From positions 2,480,001 to 2,544,000 of the forward strand of contig JAUDYN010000002.1 of the NCBI GenBank assembly GCA_030407005.1: DNA of 64,000 nucleotides, in the 5' to 3' direction. Source of the stretch: Desarmillaria ectypa (taxonomy: Eukaryota; Basidiomycota; Agaricomycetes; Agaricales; Physalacriaceae). Shown here piece after piece: positions 12,265 to 23,014 of this stretch. The number at the start of each line of letters is the position of its first letter. The stretch's first letter is position 1. The translations under genes and the position numbers were made by a program. The notes below the pieces were generated by a model. The model had not been told where the DNA came from and did not search any database. It worked only from the letters and a program-made list of their open reading frames with translations.

Positions 12265-15232
12265 TTAGTATGCAAACTCCTCCGAAACAAGGTCAATGTA
12301 GCCTCGTCTATCTCCCTTCCGCACCCGGCTGGGATTAATCTGGTGGGCAATGGCCTTACGTACCATTGCACCGAAAGAGGTGGGTCCACAACCTGCAGAA
12401 CGATTCAACATTAAATCATAGCAGAACAAAAGACAACCCACAGGCAACAATTACAGACCCATTAGACCGGTCAACTTCATCTTTCAGAATCCGATCTAAT
12501 CTAGGTTTACCTGGGCGGGCATGCTCAGCGACAACAGCCATATCGCGCATCTCCGGTTCGTTCAAGTGCAGTCTTTGACCATAGGTATCAACGTCTCCCT
12601 CTCCGATGGGAGTTTCCAGGGTGTCTGCACTCAAGGACATGATCGTTTCCGTTTCATTGATAGAGGGGGAAAGTGGGCTAAGAGTAGGTGTCTGCGGGCG
12701 GAGAGGAGAAGAAATATGTATGCGAGAATCGGCGGAAAGGTATGAATGACGACAATTATAGTCGTCCGAAGACAGTGGCTTCAAGCTCGCCTCGACTGCC
12801 GATTCTGATGATACATTTCTTTTGTGAGTAGGCTTGTTCTCATGGGTGAGCAGTCCATCTGTAGAGTGTATTGATTGCCGCTGGAGACGGGAAAATTCAT
12901 CGAGTTTTTCCTTCATGTGAATCGCGTGAGAGAACTTTCGTGTATGTGCGCGTCGGTCCTTCCCAACCTTCCGCACGCGTCGATTGAGCTGAGCCTCTCC
13001 AGGAAGCGTCATTTCATTATCACCATCAAAATTTGTCAGGTCGAGCGTGTAATCCTCACGGCGTCTGACAGACATATCACCTACGTCGCCTTCATCACCA
13101 AACTCCCCAACATAGTAGCTGAGGTCGACGTCCTCGCCATCGCTTTCGGATTCGGCAGGCGAGGCGGCCCGGTGGTTAAAATGAGGCGCAGGGAGGGTGA
13201 GTTCCGAGTCGAGTTCAATTTTCGACCGTGACGGTTGTCGACGAATTTGGGGCAGGAAATTGGTCACGAATATGTCCACATCGAGGCCGGGAGAAGGGAT
13301 CATGGACATACACCGACGAAGGATCGACGCACACCATTGAATATGACCTATTGTCCGGAATGAACATGGTAGGAGAAAGATATGGACTTTCGACGTACCG
13401 TATTCTCGGATGAGCCACACAAATCGTACTCGTCTGGTCGCGAAACCTTTCCGCCCCCAACCACCAGCTCGCCCGCCAAGATGTTTACCATCCCGACCGG
13501 CCAAGCAAAGGCAGACATATTCAAGTATTGATAAACCAAAACTGACGCCAGATCCAGCAACGAAGATGACAACAGTTGCATTGTCCTCCCAACGGGCACG
13601 TACGACACTCCCAAAGGGTCCGTCTATGAACATTCGCATAAGAACACCGTTCTTGGGCATGACTGTGCCATTCGGGGGTTTTTCGCCCGGCGGATGGTTA
13701 TGGCCCTGGCTCAATAGTTTAAGGGTATAATCCCATAAATCTCTCGTCCATCCAGCTTTAGATCTGACCAGAAGAACGATGGCACGGCCCGAATTTGAAG
13801 GGGCCTGCTCGTCGCATATAGATGCGGCAGTGAAGGGATGACTGACAAGACGTGACACGGAAGGGACATTAATCAAGAAGTGTTGGCCTGGAGCCCAGGA
13901 TAGAAATCCTGGAGATATGTATGTTAGGCGCACTGTAGCTCCGGACAGAAGCTCAACATGTGCATAACCTAGAGGGGGAGAGTACCGCAGCGCACTAGTG
14001 GGCTCCATTAGCGAAACGCGGGAGTATTGGTCGGAGAGATAAGGTGATGACGCTGGTGGAGGATATCCTGAGTATGACTCTGGGGAAGTGTATGTAGATG
14101 GATGCAGTATTTGGCTTTCAGAGTCCACTGCCTTGTGTGTTGGTGAAGTTATGACGGTTGCTGGTGCAGAGGTGGTATCTCTACCAAAGAGGCCGTTTGT
14201 ATAAAACCACCAAGTGCCACGCCAGACACGCTCTGCAATCCAAATGGCTAATGCGATCCAACACCACATGGCCACCGGAGGATGATGAAGGGCAGCAAAA
14301 ACCAAGGTCAGCGGCACGAAAGCAATATGACCGACGTAGAAGGTCTCGTAGTGATGCTTCCGAATTGGATGAATCGAGAAAACCACGAGGAGTGTCATAA
14401 GAATAAAAGCCTACGAGTTGATGAGTAGGCATTTAAAAAAGACAGAGGGGACACATACCGCCCACCCATACAAAAATTTCTCGTACTGCCAGGCATACAC
14501 ATACGCCTCTTTGCCGGTCAGGCCACGGGTGTCTCTCAATAGTTGGATGCTCCAAAACACGACATGAAGAAGGGTTATGATGTATATAAGCCTACCAGAC
14601 CAACGGTGGAGCCAGGATAGCTTGTCAAAGTGGATCTGAGTCGTAAATGGAAGGGCAAAGATGGCGAAAGGCGGGGCCTTGAGGGCGAAGAGGACACAAA
14701 GCGGGAGAAGGCAGAAGGCAATGATCCCTGCCCTACCGCCTGCTGTCCACCAAGCTTTGTATATGGTATACTGTGGCTGCCAACGGGTAAACTGGGAGAC
14801 ATCGTAGGAGCGACTGGATAAACCTGAATTGGTGACGTCAAAGATACCATCAGCAGGATTGATGTAGTCCGGTCCGGCAAAACAGAGCAGGATGACAACG
14901 ATTGGGAGTAGTGCGAGGCACAGCAGCTGGCCGTTCGGTGGTAAGGATACAGGATATTGATTCCGTTTGCGGGCAATCTTTCCTCTCCAGGTCCGTCTCC
15001 GTATTGCCCACTTGGCCCAATAGGCGCCCAATGTTCCGCCACGGGACCGTGTAAGGTGGAGAATGGTGAAAAGAAGGAAAACTGCCGCGACGCAGAACCA
15101 GAATATATAGGCGTACCGGCGCGAGCTGTCACTCATCATGTGTATTACAAGGTACGCCGTGATCCACTGAACATCATTGGTATACACAGGTGTAGTTGGA
15201 TTAGGATCGACGGCCTGCAATGACGAGGACAT
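12265..15232 (-). CDS. Ferric/cupric reductase transmembrane component (FRE family)
   Basis: Plasma-membrane flavocytochrome that reduces Fe(III) or Cu(II) outside the cell with NADPH from inside. Start ATG 15232. The first third carries hydrophobic helices: YAYIFWFCVAAVFLLFTILH, LLCLALLPIVVILLCF and others. Heme-ligand histidines sit in HRWSGRLIYIITLLH and HYETFYVGH. Next are the FAD-binding HPFTAAS motif, NADPH-site sequences (FIDGPFGS, VFVAGSGVSFG) and the final motif (CGPTSFGAMVRKAIAHQI) next to the stop at 12265. Between the NADPH glycine motif and the final CGP lies a hydrophilic Ser/Asp/Arg-rich insert of roughly 300 residues (about 12480-13330). At least three introns (one near 14410-14460, one near 13350-13400, one near 12390-12460). 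Total about 930 aa, longer than the usual ~700. Its neighbour upstream, on the same strand, is the copper chaperone ATX1. Confidence 0.92.
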
Positions 15233-15893
15233 GATGGCGAGGGGTGTCCCGACTAAGATGGGTACTGGGTATTTTAAATACGAAGCGTAGCACCGGAGCT
15301 GCGGAGGGTGAGAAACGGCGACAGTCGCGATTGCCTGACGAAGAGTTAGACTCGGAAAAGAAAGGAAAATGGCAGCGGCGGTAGGGTCATGAATATCTTA
15401 AATAAAGAAACTGGATGAGCGTATTGCCTTGGTGGATCGTAGTCTAAGATTAAAAGTTCCAGATTCTGCACGTGATTTTATCTCGTCGCATCGCACAAGC
15501 CAACATATCGTGAGAATAGGTGGTGCAGGTCTGAGTTCGGATTAAAGTTCCGAATGTGCGTTCGATGTCAGGATTCTCAGCGTATTAGAACCTGGAAAGC
15601 AAAGTAGAAGCAAATTATCCTGCAGCGCTACTCGGTGTAGACTCCGGGGTAAATCGGAATCGGATAATCGTTGAAGCTACTATGTCGTCGAGAATATTCT
15701 CATTCATCGCACCCTTGCTTTCCTTGGAGGCCATGGTGCTGGTGCAAGGTAGTGGAAGAAAGTGGATCCGATCCGGTGATCTCAGACATCATGTATACAT
15801 TGTTCCAAGATATGCCACGAACAGGTACCAAAAAAAACCCTAGTAAATTCATCGTAATTCAAAAACCGCCAAGTTCGGTCCTGTAAAATCAGT
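15233..15893. promoter_or_regulatory. Intergenic region upstream of the ferric reductase
   Basis: About 660 bp between the ATX1 stop and the ferric reductase start, both minus strand. No gene seen. It should contain the reductase promoter and the ATX1 3' UTR. GATAA-like words occur (for example near 15665), but such short words are expected by chance, so I do not call a GATA-factor site. Confidence 0.4.
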
Positions 15894-16325
15894 TCAGAAT
15901 CTCTCCAGAGCGGACCTGTTGCAGTGGCGTTCAAGAACATCAAAATTTCCAGACAGACGACGACACACCTCTTTGCCAGTCTTCTTGATTCTAGCAAGAA
16001 CGTCTTCGTAGGGAATGCTTCCCTTCACAATGACTTCCTGCGTATCCAGGTTGACGGTGTAGTCATTAACACCTGCATTCGGAACCCATTCAGTTAGGAA
16101 GGCTCGTGACGAGAATTGCGGCGGTCGCTCACCGTCAAGCTTGGCCTTCTCGAGAACACGAGTGACAGCGCCTGAGCATCCAGTGCAGGTCATCTGTTCG
16201 CACTTGTGAGCAATGAATACAGTAGGTCTCAGGCGCGACTCACTTTCACATCGAATTTGTAGGTTTGCTCGACCTAGAGAAAAGGTAAGCGCCAAGTAGA
16301 AATGCTTGACGACAAGACTTTCCAT
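15894..16325 (-). CDS. ATX1: Copper chaperone Atx1 (HMA domain)
   Basis: Small cytosolic Cu(I) carrier that passes copper to the Ccc2-type ATPase for loading of secreted multicopper oxidases such as ferroxidases. The spliced protein is about 73 aa. It contains TYKFDVKMTCTGCSGAVTRV, with the metal site MTCTGC, and then NDYTVNLDTQEVIVKG and EDVLARIKKTGKEVRSGEIL, matching the ferredoxin-like HMA fold over its whole length. Introns lie just before ATGACCTGC (near 16193-16243), in the middle (near 16070-16135) and near the 3' end (15916-15968). The 5' end is the weak point: the ATG at 16325 must be joined through a very short intron (about 38 nt) to the exon starting with GTCGAGCAAACC, so the first five or so residues are uncertain. 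Confidence 0.88.
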   Translation of the reverse strand: MESLVVKHFYLALTFSLGRANLQIRCESESRLRPTVFIAHKCEQMTCTGCSGAVTRVLEKAKLDGERPPQFSSRAFLTEWVPNAGVNDYTVNLDTQEVIVKGSIPYEDVLARIKKTGKEVCRRLSGNFDVLERHCNRSALERF

Positions 16326-16925
16326 AGTGATTTATCTAGTCTGAAAGTCAGCATCAAGTACAGCACGAAAAGTAAGTTTTTCTCACAGAAATGGTTTAAA
16401 GGAAGTAAGGGGATAGACAAGAAAGTCGACTGGAGTAGTTATACACAACAGAACTGGTGAGGGAAAGGAAAGCTGTTGACACTGTTTACCAAGCGCGAGT
16501 GTGTTTATAAGTCAAACTCGCCATCAAATCGCGTCATCGATTTGACCCGCATTCGGAATCGTTCCATTACGAACCATGTACATGGCATATATCAGGATCG
16601 GACCCATGCCAGCACTTTCTTTGGGCACGACGGACGCATCGTTTCAGGGACATTGTCGGGAACGGGGAAACTGCGAGCAAATCACAGCGTACCCCTGTGA
16701 ATGTGATACGACATACGGAGAGCCTTCTTGCCCACAAATATCCGTCATTAAGCCTCTATATATTATACAATCAAGGGTCATCGATGAGAACCTCGTCCTT
16801 CAATGATCTCCATCTGCTCGTCTCCTTCGGTTGCTACCGCTTGCCAACCATCGCTTGCGCGTGGTCCTCCTCGTAACCGGTCGAGACAAGGATAAATCCA
16901 AGCTGGGAACCATGAGTGTAAGCTT
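16326..16925. promoter_or_regulatory. Intergenic region upstream of ATX1
   Basis: About 600 bp between the permease stop and the ATX1 start. The open frames here are short and have no recognisable homology. An AT-rich stretch near 16755-16775 (tatatattatac) is the most notable feature. I see no gene. Confidence 0.4.
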
Positions 16926-19288
16926 TTATTCTCGGGAGAATTCCTCACCAAATATTCGTGGTGTATCTCTATCTCTTCGGTGTGTGATGTAGTACACGGG
17001 AATGCCGGCAACCACAAAGCCTATGACAAGACATTAGTTCCGAGGTAACCACAGCTGTTGCCGCGCATACCTAGAACTGCGATTGCGGGTAACGGCGCAG
17101 CGATAATTGGCATGCAAATGAGAAACAACGCGACCTTCGGCCAAAGTTACTGTCATCCAGCAGAACATACAAGCATGTACTTACCGCACAAAATATCAAC
17201 GGTGTTATTATCCATGTCTTGTAAGGTCTGTGCCGTGGATCAGATGATGCTTTAGAGTTAAGGTACCGTGTGTTTAGTTTCACCTTTCTAGTGTAGGTTC
17301 CTTCACCCGTAGGATAACTAGTCCCAGAACCTGACCTGATACGTGAACAGAGGTATTCCAGCGTCGCTAAGAACTCACGGTGAGAAAATAGAATCCCCAC
17401 GACGCAACAACGGAGAAGTTTATGAGGGAACGAAACCCGCCACCCACAAGGATGAAAGCGACAGTAATAGCCGTTTGCAACAATGTGGCATTCAATGGCG
17501 TCTTCCTAGTCTCGTGCAGTCGCCCAAAAAGAGAAGGAAGATACCGTTCTCTACCGGCAGCGTAAATGAGACGGGAGGATGTGAAGAATGATCCTGTCGG
17601 AAAGGCCCGGTAAATAGAGTCACGGGCTTCAAAGAAGAGAGTAACATACCATTTAAAGCACCAAAACATGAGAATGCCACCATAAAGGCAAAAACTGTCC
17701 CTCCTAGGGGTCCAAATAATGCCCGTCCAAAGTCCATGGCAACTGTATTGCTTAGACCAACAAGATCCTATCTCCAATGTTAATTCCAGCGTGCAGAGGA
17801 ATAGGAGAGCCCACCTTATCTAGAACCACAAAGTAGGAGACATTGGCCAGCAGAAATGATACCTAGATAAGTAACCACATCAACAAGTGAAAGCCATAGG
17901 GGACTTCCCTTACAGACCGTGACAATAGCCATGCTAGAATGTATAGTCCGGGGAATATTCTTTTCCGGATTATACATCTCTCCTCCAACATAGTTTGCCT
18001 GGTCCCAGCCATCAAAAGCCCATAGACCCGAGTAGAGCGCTAACGAATAAGCAGATGGACTCTTGCTAGATCCTTCAAACCATGGCTTCGTGAAAGACTC
18101 CGCGGCTCTTCCGCGGGCAAGCTGAATTATACCTAATGCTGTGATGGAAATCTACATGCTGACTTCAGCAACGACATACATGTACCACCTGCACACAACG
18201 TACTAAAGCAGCTACCTGCAAGGAAAAGCTGTCTCAACAACAAAAATACGGGTGTTGAGCAGTTTAATACTGACTTTTACTGTGGTGAACACGACCGCGA
18301 CACGAGCACCCAATTTACGTGTCCAGACGCATAACAGAGTTACAGCCAATACTGCGCCTATTGCAGTAAGTTTGATGGCCCAGTCAGGAATATCATCCGG
18401 CGATACCTCAGACCGCGTAGTATGCCAAAATATCCGGTTGATGTACTCTGCAAAAATAAGGCTGATCACTGCATTACCACCTTGACATTGGTTTAATGAG
18501 GTGCTATTGATCAATGACACCAGATTTCGTACCAGGTTTAAGTCCGATTATGGCAGTCCATGCGAATAGATACGAGATGAGGGGCCCATAAGCGTACGAC
18601 AGATATGCTTGCGCGCCACCATTTTGCGGTATTGCGGATCCCAGTTCCGCAAAACTACTCGCTCCAGTCCATGCCAATAGGCCTGATGCGAGCCAAACGG
18701 CCAGACTTGCACCAACAGTGTTGGTGTTCGCAACCACGACGCCCGGTGAGGAACTGGATGAAGACTTGACGTCAAACGCGAAGTGAAACGATATGGTTTG
18801 ACCGACAATATTCCTGATCCTATCTGTCAAAGAAATGAGTGTTAAAGAGTGAGCACGAGTTTACAGAGTGCATACCTGAAGTCCAACGACAAGAGCAATA
18901 CCTTTAAAAAAAATGCTAGATAAGATCCTGCCTGTCGCACCACAACTGATGTCATTCACCATTGAGCAATCCTATGTTCTTGTCGCCGGATTCATTGGCT
19001 ACAAGTTCGGGACCTGTCAAGCTCGCACTTAGAGGTAGAAGATCTTGCTGGAAATCGAATCCATTGACAGAGTATGACCGCCCTCTACAATGTGGTGAAG
19101 AACCCTCCAAATCCGAGCGAAAAAGACACGTACCGTCCATACGACGGCGGTGCGGCAAGGGGACCTTCCGAAATCTCGAGGTTCCTTAGAGAATCTTCTG
19201 AGTCGCGTGAATTTCGTGGAGAAAGAGTCGGAGAAGTGGTATAATGGTCATTCAATGGTGACCTGAGAGAAACATACGAAGAGGGCAT
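16926..19288 (-). CDS. Amino-acid permease, LAT/methionine-permease type (APC superfamily)
   Basis: Multi-spanning plasma-membrane amino-acid transporter. Likely start ATG 19288 (MPSSYVSLRSPLNDHY), followed by a hydrophilic Ser-rich tail. Transport core: SSPGVVVANTNTVGASLAVW with a small intron before it, then SGLLAWTGASSFAELGSAIP, GAQAYLSYAYGPLISYLFAW, LYSGLWAFDGWDQANYVGGE near 18010, and FMVAFSCFGALNG / FFTSSRLIYAAGRERYLPSL near 17550-17680. These match the LAT family (fungal Mup1/Mup3-like and animal b0,+AT-like proteins). The last exon gives GFVVAGIPVYYITHRRDR and stops at 16926-16928. About ten introns. The substrate (methionine or another neutral amino acid) cannot be read from sequence. 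It is divergent from SDHC, with 132 bp between the start codons. Confidence 0.88.
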
Positions 19289-19420
19289 GGAAAGATTAGA
19301 ACGAGAATGGAATTGTTGAAATTGAAAATTCGAACGTTCGGCCCTGTTTGTTTGTTCGTAGTTGACAGGGCCTTCGAGCGGAAACCTGTGATTCCGACGT
19401 TTCCCGCCTTTGCAAGAACC

Positions 19421-20163
19421 ATGATGCTCACTCGCGCTGTAGGTTTGGGGCCAGCCCTCAGGCAAGCTGCCTTTGCTCCACGATTTGGTATGCACGATAT
19501 TTATGCTATTCTATGCCTCCTCGCTGACTCTCTGCAGTTCGAAACCAGACCGTCGGTCGAAGCCTCATTACCAAACGGTGAGGCAATCTGGTGCACGGAA
19601 ACGCCTAGGCTCACGTATGTCCTCCAGGAATGTCCAGATCCAGTCACTTCCGCCTACAGCATCTGTTGAAATTCTCAATAAGCAACGTCTCAAACGCCCC
19701 AACAGTCCTTTCCACATCTACCAGCCTCAGTTAACATCGGTCACCTCTATTGCCAACCGTATCACCGGCGCCAGCCTCAGTGCTCGTATGTATATTATGG
19801 TGTTCAGACAGATTACATGCTATTAACTGGGTCCTGTAGTGCTTTATGGTTTCTCCCTCGCCTACCTCGTCGCCCCAGGGACCTTCGACAGCACTCATAT
19901 CATTGAATTTGTGGCGGGCCTCCCCGAGGTTGTCAAATACGCGGGAAAGACCATTCTTGCTGCACCATTTGCTTACCATTCCTGGAACGGAGTGAGGCAT
20001 CTTGTATGGGATTCGACAACCAAGTGTACGTTCTCTCCCCCCTATCTATCTAGTTAATCACTTACTCTCTTATCTAGTTCTTTCCGTGAAGGGCGTCTAC
20101 AATACTGGCTATGCCATGTTGGGTGTTGCCGGTCTATCAACCATTGTACTTGTATTTATGTGA
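19421..20163 (+). CDS. SDH3: Succinate dehydrogenase cytochrome b560 subunit (SDHC)
   Basis: Membrane anchor of respiratory complex II in the inner mitochondrial membrane; helps bind heme b and ubiquinone. Five exons join in frame: 19421-19487, 19538-19577, 19628-19785, 19840-20025 and 20078-20163, giving 178 aa. The N-terminus MMLTRAVGLGPALRQAAF is a typical basic mitochondrial targeting sequence. Then come RPNSPFHIYQPQLTSVTSIA, the signature SIANRITG, the first helix LLYGFSLAYLV, HSWNGVRHLVWD with the conserved heme-ligand-type histidine, and the last helix TGYAMLGVAGLSTIVLVFM. An ATG at 19424 is an equally good start. Length and layout are normal for the family. Confidence 0.95.
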
Positions 20164-20430
20164 ATGAACTCCTGGAATTGTCTTCGAGCGAGTATAAGAG
20201 AGCACTGAGTTTCCGCGTCTGTTGTATGTAGCATAATAGAGTGTATCATTGACAGATCATTGCAAGCAATCGATTTTTGTCTTTAGTAGACAGCTTTGCT
20301 ATATGCACGTGCCGTCGCGCAGCAGCCGGGACGCGCCTGCTCTTGACTTGATACTTCGACGTCCTTCCAAGCATCATGCTCGTATCTATAACTTGAACGT
20401 ACATTGTTGCCCAAACGTGTGCGATAAGAC

Positions 20431-21566
20431 ATGCGTTTTCGAACTACTGTCGACAATGTTCCGACTTTCTTCCGTATGTACCCAGGCTTGTATCCTCTGC
20501 TGTGGACCCATTCTCTTGCAGGTATCATACAATCCATCGAGAAGCTCCAAAAGAAATGTATCATCAAGTTCACGGAGACGAACATGCATCTCATCTGCAA
20601 TAGCGACACAAATGAAGGTGGTATACAGGTCTGGTCGTACGTCGGTGCCACCTTTGATATCTATGCGTACAACTCAGTCGGACCAGCCAAATCAAGGTTG
20701 AATCAATATTCAGCGGCTACCGTGTCCAGTCTAACGCGTCAAACGAGATTACTGTATCTCTATTCTCGGAGGCTCTCCTTGCTGCCCTCAGGTCTGCATC
20801 ATCGTCTACCACCGGTGCCTTGTCGCTCGAGGCCGAAGAGGTCGTCATGAAGCTCGCAAAGAAGAATGACCAGGCTGTACTCAGCTTTGATATTACTGGG
20901 ATGACCAGAGTAGGCCGACGGGTCAAGGTCACACACGATGTCAAAATTGAGGTGATGAAGCCGAGCGACGTCGAGAGATTGAATGAGCCTATGTGTCCTG
21001 AGCCAGACGTTCGTGATCTCCTGCTGCTTTACCGTTACTTATACTGACAGAATTACAGACCCACGTCCTCCTTCCGCCCTTGCAGAAGCTGCGAACGATC
21101 GTCGATCGCCTCCGGCCAATGTCCAATGTACTTGGAGTACGCGCAAACAACAACGGGTGCCTCCAGCTTTCTATACATACTGAAAGCGTGAAGGTGGACA
21201 CTGAGTGGAAGGGATGTACTAATCCAAAAATGGGTGCGTAATGTCTTCCAGCCAGGCTTCTTGTGTCTGAGATAGCTCTTTAGCGCGGGAGAACGCATCT
21301 CAACATGAGGATCCTCTTCCAGATCCAGATGAAATGTTCAGCGTCCTCGTTTCCACCCGTAGTTTTATCAAATTTCTGCAAAGTCATGTTGTCTCAAGTA
21401 CCACGATTGCTTGTAAGTCGCGGTTCATGGAGCACATTGATTCTGATCTCCTTCAGGTATATGTCAGAACCACTGTATGATACTGTATGTGTATATTGGA
21501 GACGTGGCAGATGCGGGAGGGGTGCTGACCTTTTACATACCTGCCATGCTGGACGATGACGGTTAG
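20431..21566 (+). CDS. HUS1: DNA damage checkpoint clamp subunit Hus1
   Basis: Subunit of the Rad9-Hus1-Rad1 (9-1-1) PCNA-like clamp that signals DNA damage. Exon 1 is 20431-20473 (MRFRTTVDNVPTFFR), exon 2 20522-20636 (IIQSIEKLQKKCIIKF, CNSDTNEGGIQVWS), exon 3 20678-21008 (SIFSGYRVQSNASNEITVS, LFSEALLAAL, VVMKLAKKNDQAVLSFDI), exon 4 from 21059 (THVLLPPLQKLRTIVDRL), and later exons ending LYVYIGDVADAGGVLTFYIP and a stop at 21564-21566. These blocks follow the Hus1 order from end to end and the length is usual (about 300 aa). The intron after exon 3 uses the donor GTTCGT, a mild departure from GTRNGT. Confidence 0.93.
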
Positions 21567-21895
21567 ATGGCGAGTTTTTCTATCAGACTTATCCTATTTG
21601 ACAGCCAATCATTTGTCGATGCCCTTCCCCAAGTAAGAAAGATGAGCGCGTTCAACGGACCACTGACATGCGGCACTGTTGGCAGATATTCTTAACATCG
21701 GTTCAGTACCGGATATCTCATCTCGATACTATAGGGTCGCCATCATGATTCTTCTGCTTCTGGAGAATGTATGCTGTCATGGGGTTGTCTTCTACGGACC
21801 GGCCCGAGGAGCTGGACGTAATAATGCTCTGTATACTTTACGATATTAACGGGGTGGTAAAGACAACAGGGTACTTTTTTGTTTATAACGAATGC
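21567..21895. other. Convergent 3' spacer between HUS1 and MTR3
   Basis: About 330 bp between two convergent stop codons. No gene, repeat or clear structure is seen; it should hold both 3' UTRs and polyadenylation signals. Confidence 0.4.
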
Positions 21896-22946
21896 TTAAC
21901 TTGAGCGAACGCTATCCAACAAGGCCTGAGCCACGACGGAATGAATTTCTGTGCATCGTTCTTGGCAAAGGTCCATACACTGAATAACGAATATCAGGAC
22001 GGATACCAAATGGACGTAGGGGTTGAGATACCTTGAGAACTTCCTCAGGTTGCATTTGGCCATTTTGCCAGACACTTGTGACCATTCCTAACGCCGGAAT
22101 AGTAGACAGGATCAGAGATCCACTGGATGTCTGAATTTCGTGCGCAGTCGGATCTAACCATATATCTTGTCCAACGAGGGCCTATGTGACACTCAGTAAA
22201 CCCCATGGAACGCAGTACCTTGCTTACCGCCGAGCAAGCCACAACGAGTCCAAACATTTCGATCCCAGCATCAGCCAGGGCAGTACTAGCTGCTACTGAG
22301 CCAGATGCAATGCATCCCTCTATACCGTCAGTTTCAATTATGACAACGAAAATGTCGATTGTCGACTTTGGCAGCAGCTCCAAGCGCACTGAAGACAAAA
22401 GTGCTTGGTGTATAGCAGCAGCCAAAGAACGATCTTCGGCATCCTAAAGAAACTATGAATGATTACAGAACTCGAGAGAGAACAGACGGAATGACAACTT
22501 ACACGCATCGGCGCTTTCCTCCGCTCACATGAGTACGGAGCAAATTTCACTTCGACGTTCAATCGGCCGTTCTCGCTGTATGCAGTGTTTTTCGACTGTC
22601 GGGGGCCGTAACTACAACCAATGAATAACCCGATATTTTGAAGACGGCAGAAAGAAATACACGGCGCAGGCAACCTTTGTTTTTTCGGTTTCGATATATG
22701 CAGACCCATTTGCTTGTGTTATCAGACCCGGCTGGAGAACTAGAGCACTTTGTTGATCATCCAAGACGAGCGAAAATTTGAACAGAAAGCCATACATATA
22801 GGCCGGATATCGTTCGGATTTCGACCTCTTCTCGACATTCCCAGCTTCCAGACCGCGTCCTCGATATCGTCGGCGTCGGCGTATGCTGGAGGAAAGCTCT
22901 CGTCCGGGCCATTGATTCGTCTTCGGTCGAAGCCAGACTGAGCCAT
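21896..22946 (-). CDS. MTR3: Exosome complex RNase PH-like subunit Mtr3
   Basis: Non-catalytic RNase PH-fold subunit of the exosome barrel (EXOSC6 in animals), used in nuclear and cytoplasmic 3'-5' RNA decay. ATG 22946 opens MAQSGFDRRRINGPDESFPP. The RNase PH core follows: NDIRPIFLQPGLITQANGSA (across an intron), YIETEKTKVACAVYGPRQ, GRLNVEVKFAPYSCERRKAP and ALADAGIEMFGLVVACSA. The motif LVGQDIWLDPTAHE is typical of Mtr3 rather than Rrp41. The last exon gives CMDLCQERCTEIHSVV and stops at 21896. Six or so introns; about 255 aa. Only 68 bp separate its ATG from that of the divergent NSRP1-like gene. Confidence 0.9.
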
Positions 22947-23014
22947 GAAGGTGCTTGCCAAGATCGGTTGGAATTCCGTTGTGCCGTCGGCTAGCTGGGC
23001 TGTCTTTGCCCACG
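22947..23014. promoter_or_regulatory. 68-bp divergent promoter MTR3 / NSRP1-like
   Basis: Only 68 bp lie between the two start codons. Both flanking proteins start at conserved residues, so transcription of the two RNA-metabolism genes must begin from overlapping promoters, or inside the neighbour's 5' end. No TATA box is visible. Confidence 0.6.
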
